This document shows positions 7,041 through 9,329 of a DNA stretch of 9,329 nucleotides, piece by piece. This DNA comes from Caulobacteraceae bacterium (GTDB lineage: Bacteria; Pseudomonadota; Alphaproteobacteria; Caulobacterales; Caulobacteraceae). The position numbers and the translations under genes were made by a program. The stretch covers positions 1 through 9,329 of the forward strand of contig JADZBR010000159.1 of assembly GCA_020852035.1 (NCBI GenBank), given 5' to 3'. The first letter of the stretch is position 1. Each line of letters begins with the position of its first letter. The notes under the pieces are model-generated. The model made no database searches. It was not told the origin of the DNA and worked only from the letters and a program-made list of their open reading frames with translations.

Positions 7041-7841
7041 ATGAGCTACCAGGCGGTCCGCTACGAAACCCGCGGCGATGTCGCGATCCTGACGCTGAAC
7101 GTTCCCGATCGGCTGAACGCCATCGGCCGCCAGCTGCGCGAGGACGTCATCGCCGCCGTCGCCGAGGCCCATGCCGACGACGCCGTCCGCGCCCTGATCT
7201 TGACCGGCGAGGGCCGCGGCTTCTGCTCCGGCGCCGACCTTTCCGGCGCGCGCCCCGCCGGACCGGCCGAAGGCGTCAGCCAGAACGCCCGCCTCGACGA
7301 AGAGCACTGGGTCGGCCGCTGGGCCAAGATGTGGGCCGGCTTCGACAAGCCGCTGATCGGCGCGATCAACGGGGTCGCCGCCGGCGCCGGCATGTCGACG
7401 GCGCTGGCCTGCGACGTCCGCATCGGCTCGGAGCACGCCCGCTTCAAGACGGTGTTCCTGGAACGCAGCCTCTCGCCGGATAGCGGCATGAGCTACTTCC
7501 TGCCCCGCATCGTCGGCTACGCCAGGGCCGCCGACCTGATCTTCACCAGCCGCGCCGTGGATGCCGAGGAAGCCTACCGCCTGGGCCTGCTCGACCGGCT
7601 CGTGAAACACGAAACCCTGCTGGACGAAGCCCTCGCCTACGCCCGCCAGATGACCCGCTGGCCGCCGCTGGCGCTGCGCTCGGCCAAGCGGGTGCTGCAG
7701 CACGGCTTCGAGGCCGATCTCGACCAGGCGCTGTTCTACGAGCTGATGGGCCTGGACGTCGCCCGCCGCTCGCCGAACGACGTGAAGGAGTCCGGCCTCG
7801 CCTTCCGCGAAAAACGCCCCGGCGTCTTCACCGGAACCTAG
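7041..7841 (+). CDS. Enoyl-CoA hydratase/isomerase (crotonase) family protein
   Basis: This 266-residue crotonase-fold protein has the usual length. The oxyanion-hole regions are GRGFCSGADL (A65) and NGVAAGAGMS (115-117). Aligned by eye to rat enoyl-CoA hydratase, the catalytic Glu144 position is Ser119 and the Glu164 position is also not Glu. Instead D147 lies in SLSPDSGMSYFLPRIVG, the place where PaaG-type and dienoyl-CoA isomerases carry a catalytic Asp. This favours an isomerase or related reaction on a CoA thioester over simple hydration. The C-terminus is the typical KESGLAFREKRPGVFTG. The start at 7041 is preferred over ATG at 7035 because GGGAGG (7029-7034) is then properly spaced. 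It lies 56 bases after piuC and 50 bases before gcdH; co-transcription with gcdH is plausible. Exact substrate is unknown. Confidence 0.9.
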   Translation: MSYQAVRYETRGDVAILTLNVPDRLNAIGRQLREDVIAAVAEAHADDAVRALILTGEGRGFCSGADLSGARPAGPAEGVSQNARLDEEHWVGRWAKMWAGFDKPLIGAINGVAAGAGMSTALACDVRIGSEHARFKTVFLERSLSPDSGMSYFLPRIVGYARAADLIFTSRAVDAEEAYRLGLLDRLVKHETLLDEALAYARQMTRWPPLALRSAKRVLQHGFEADLDQALFYELMGLDVARRSPNDVKESGLAFREKRPGVFTGT

Positions 7842-7891
7842 CTTCCGGCTGTCTTCGGCGTCATAAGCCCCCCGACCCAAGGGAACCCGCC

Positions 7892-9082
7892 ATGCCGCTC
7901 GACACCGCCGCCGACGCCAAGACCTTCAACTGGGAGGACCCGCTCGACCTCGCCTCGCGCCTCTCCGAGGAAGAGCGGATGGTCTGGGAGAGCGCGAGAG
8001 CCTACGCCCGCGAGAAGCTCCTGCCCCGCGTCGTCTCGGCCTTCGCCGAGGAGCGCTTCGACCGCGAGATCATGACCGAGATGGGCGCCCTCGGCTTCCT
8101 CGGGCCCACGCTGCCGGAGGAGTACGGCGGCGCCGGCGTGAACCACGTCGCCTACGGCCTGATCGCCCGCGAGATCGAGGCGATCGATAGCGGCTATCGC
8201 TCGGCGATGAGCGTGCAGTCGTCCCTCGTCATGTACCCGATCTACGCCTTCGGCTCGGAGGCGCAGAAGCGCCACTACCTGCCCGGCATGGCCACCGGCC
8301 AGATCATCGGCTGCTTCGGCCTGACCGAGGCCGACGGCGGCTCCGACCCGGCCTCCATGCGCACCGTGGCGAAGAAGGTCGACGGCGGCTACGTGCTGAA
8401 CGGCTCGAAGATGTGGATCACCAACAGCCCCGTCTCCGACGTGGCGCTGGTCTGGGCCAAGCTCGACGGCGACATCCGCGGCTTCCTGGTCGACCGCGGC
8501 TCGGAGGGCCTGACCACCCCGAAGATCCAGAACAAGCTATCCCTGCGCGCCTCGGTCACCGGCGAGATCGCGCTCGCCGACGTCTTCGTGCCGGAAGACA
8601 AGATGCTGCCGAACGTCCGCGGCCTGCGCGGCCCGTTCTCGTGCCTCAACAAGGCCCGCTACGGCATCGCCTGGGGCGCCATGGGCGCGGCCGAGTTCTG
8701 CCTGCACGCCAGCCGCGACTACACCATGACCCGCAAGGTGTTCGGCAAGCCGCTCGCCGCCCGCCAGCTGGTGCAGAAGACGCTCGCGGACATGCAGACC
8801 GAGATCGCGCTGGGCTTCGAAGGCGCGCTGGCGCTCGGCCGCCTGCTCGACGAGGGGGCGTGGGTCCCCGAGGCGATCAGCCTGATGAAGCGCAACAACT
8901 GCGGCAAGGCCCTGGCCATCGCCCGCGAGGCCCGCGACATCCACGGCGGCAACGGCATCTCCGGCGAGTATCATGTGATGCGCCACGCGGCGAACCTGGA
9001 GACGGTCAACACCTACGAAGGCGCCCACGACGTCCACGCCCTGATCCTCGGCCGGGCGATCACCGGCGAGAACGCGTTCTAG
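7892..9082 (+). CDS. gcdH: Glutaryl-CoA dehydrogenase
   Basis: This 396-residue acyl-CoA dehydrogenase oxidatively decarboxylates glutaryl-CoA to crotonyl-CoA and CO2, using FAD and electron-transfer flavoprotein, in lysine, hydroxylysine and tryptophan degradation. Signature segments are FNWEDPLDLASRLSEEE at the N-terminus, YRSAMSVQSSLVMYPIY (R103 and S107 match the human glutarate-binding R94 and S98), CFGLTEADGGSDPASM and MWITNSPVSD for flavin and substrate binding, and LNKARYGIAWGAMGAAEFC. The catalytic base is E376 in NTYEGAHDVHALILGRA. The R103/E376 pair and the overall pattern separate it from short- or medium-chain acyl-CoA dehydrogenases. AAGGGA at 7879-7884 is 7 bases before the ATG. 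A crotonase-family gene precedes it; no glutaryl-CoA transferase or regulator is within the window. Confidence 0.95.
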   Translation: MPLDTAADAKTFNWEDPLDLASRLSEEERMVWESARAYAREKLLPRVVSAFAEERFDREIMTEMGALGFLGPTLPEEYGGAGVNHVAYGLIAREIEAIDSGYRSAMSVQSSLVMYPIYAFGSEAQKRHYLPGMATGQIIGCFGLTEADGGSDPASMRTVAKKVDGGYVLNGSKMWITNSPVSDVALVWAKLDGDIRGFLVDRGSEGLTTPKIQNKLSLRASVTGEIALADVFVPEDKMLPNVRGLRGPFSCLNKARYGIAWGAMGAAEFCLHASRDYTMTRKVFGKPLAARQLVQKTLADMQTEIALGFEGALALGRLLDEGAWVPEAISLMKRNNCGKALAIAREARDIHGGNGISGEYHVMRHAANLETVNTYEGAHDVHALILGRAITGENAF

Positions 9083-9116
9083 GGGCCCCGCGAAGGCGCC
9101 TTTACGAAGTCACCCA

Positions 9117-9183
9117 CCCGCTCCATTCCCCAGCGTCACCCTAGGCCTTGTGGCTAGGGTGACGGAGTGGGGGATAGAGCGGG
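9117..9183. repeat. Long imperfect palindrome / REP-like hairpin after gcdH
   Basis: The inner stem pairs CGTCACCCTAG (9134-9144) with CTAGGGTGACG (9154-9164) perfectly around a 9-base loop GCCTTGTGG. After a small internal loop, an outer stem pairs 9117-9132 with 9168-9183, broken by one mismatch and one T-G pair. There is no T-tract, so it is not a classical terminator, although it may still stop transcription or protect the gcdH 3' end. The shape, with a CTTGT loop between CCTAG/CTAGG arms, resembles short palindromic repeats scattered in alphaproteobacterial genomes. Confidence 0.65.
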
Positions 9184-9329
9184 GGTTGTCCCCGCCGTCT
9201 CGAGCCTGCCCCATACTCTCCGTCACCCCATCGCAGGGGAGGGCGCCCACGGATCCGGCCCGAAGCGGCGGTGGGGTGTCGGTCGAGCGGGACGTTCGGC
9301 GGCGCCAGTCGCGGTCACATAGGCAGACC
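9184..9329. other. Intergenic tail with no confident gene
   Basis: No ATG-started frame is seen on the plus strand. GTG codons near 9273 open frames to the window edge (one reads VSVERDVRRRQSRSHRQT) but have no convincing ribosome binding site. CTCCGTCACCC at 9218-9228 is an inverted copy of GGGTGACGGAG at 9157-9167, and CCCC (9226-9229) can pair with GGGG (9236-9239). It may be part of the same repeat element or the leader of a gene beyond the edge. Confidence 0.4.

Noticed and set aside
9083..9108. GGGGCCCC and AAGGCGCCTT palindromes just after gcdH as a terminator
   Set aside because: Both are self-palindromes with no loop; they do not form a usable stem-loop with each other.
9110..9329. 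A minus-strand open frame entering from the right edge and ending near 9110
   Set aside because: It runs straight through the palindromic element, has no start within the window and no recognisable domain, so coding is unlikely.
1..9329. Mobile elements, CRISPR arrays, tRNA/rRNA genes or a multi-gene defence system
   Set aside because: No transposase, integrase, direct-repeat array or RNA gene signature was seen; all long genes fall into known chromosomal families with uniform base composition.

Overview
The window is very GC-rich, with third codon positions almost all G or C. Gene content and signals point to an alphaproteobacterium, most likely of the Caulobacterales (Caulobacter/Phenylobacterium type). 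Supporting signs are a Caulobacter-style housekeeping promoter (TTGCGAC, 10 bases, GCTAATTA), a TonB receptor followed by a PiuC hydroxylase, and a YdbH/YnbE/YdbL set. The taxonomic call is an inference from style and content; no marker gene is present.

Left part, minus strand (1-3787). A leftward run of four genes: a 61-residue single-pass membrane protein with no recognised family, then ydbH, ynbE and ydbL (ydbL is cut by the window edge). In E. coli, YdbH (inner-membrane-anchored AsmA-like protein) and YnbE (outer-membrane lipoprotein) form a bridge across the periplasm that helps move phospholipids to the outer membrane, with YdbL as a periplasmic accessory protein. Gene order here is the same as in E. 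coli. The small membrane protein at the head of the run is the least explained gene in the window.

Centre (3788-6984). A 173-base divergent control region holds a strong candidate Fur box next to a promoter reading right into a TonB-dependent catecholate-type siderophore receptor. The receptor is followed, after a terminator-like hairpin, by piuC, a Fe(II)/2-oxoglutarate hydroxylase that commonly accompanies such receptors. Together they look like an iron-repressed iron-uptake pair.

Right part, plus strand (7041-9082). Two acyl-CoA metabolism genes: a crotonase-fold protein lacking the two classical hydratase glutamates but carrying an isomerase-type aspartate, and glutaryl-CoA dehydrogenase (gcdH), which acts in lysine/tryptophan breakdown. 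The last 247 bases hold no confident gene but contain a long, near-perfect hairpin and a further inverted copy of part of its stem, resembling a short interspersed palindromic repeat.

Overall this is mostly ordinary chromosomal sequence. I found no phage, transposase, CRISPR, tRNA or rRNA and no convincing new multi-gene system. The items most worth a second look are the small membrane protein upstream of ydbH, the shared iron-responsive control region, the atypical crotonase and the 3' palindromic element.
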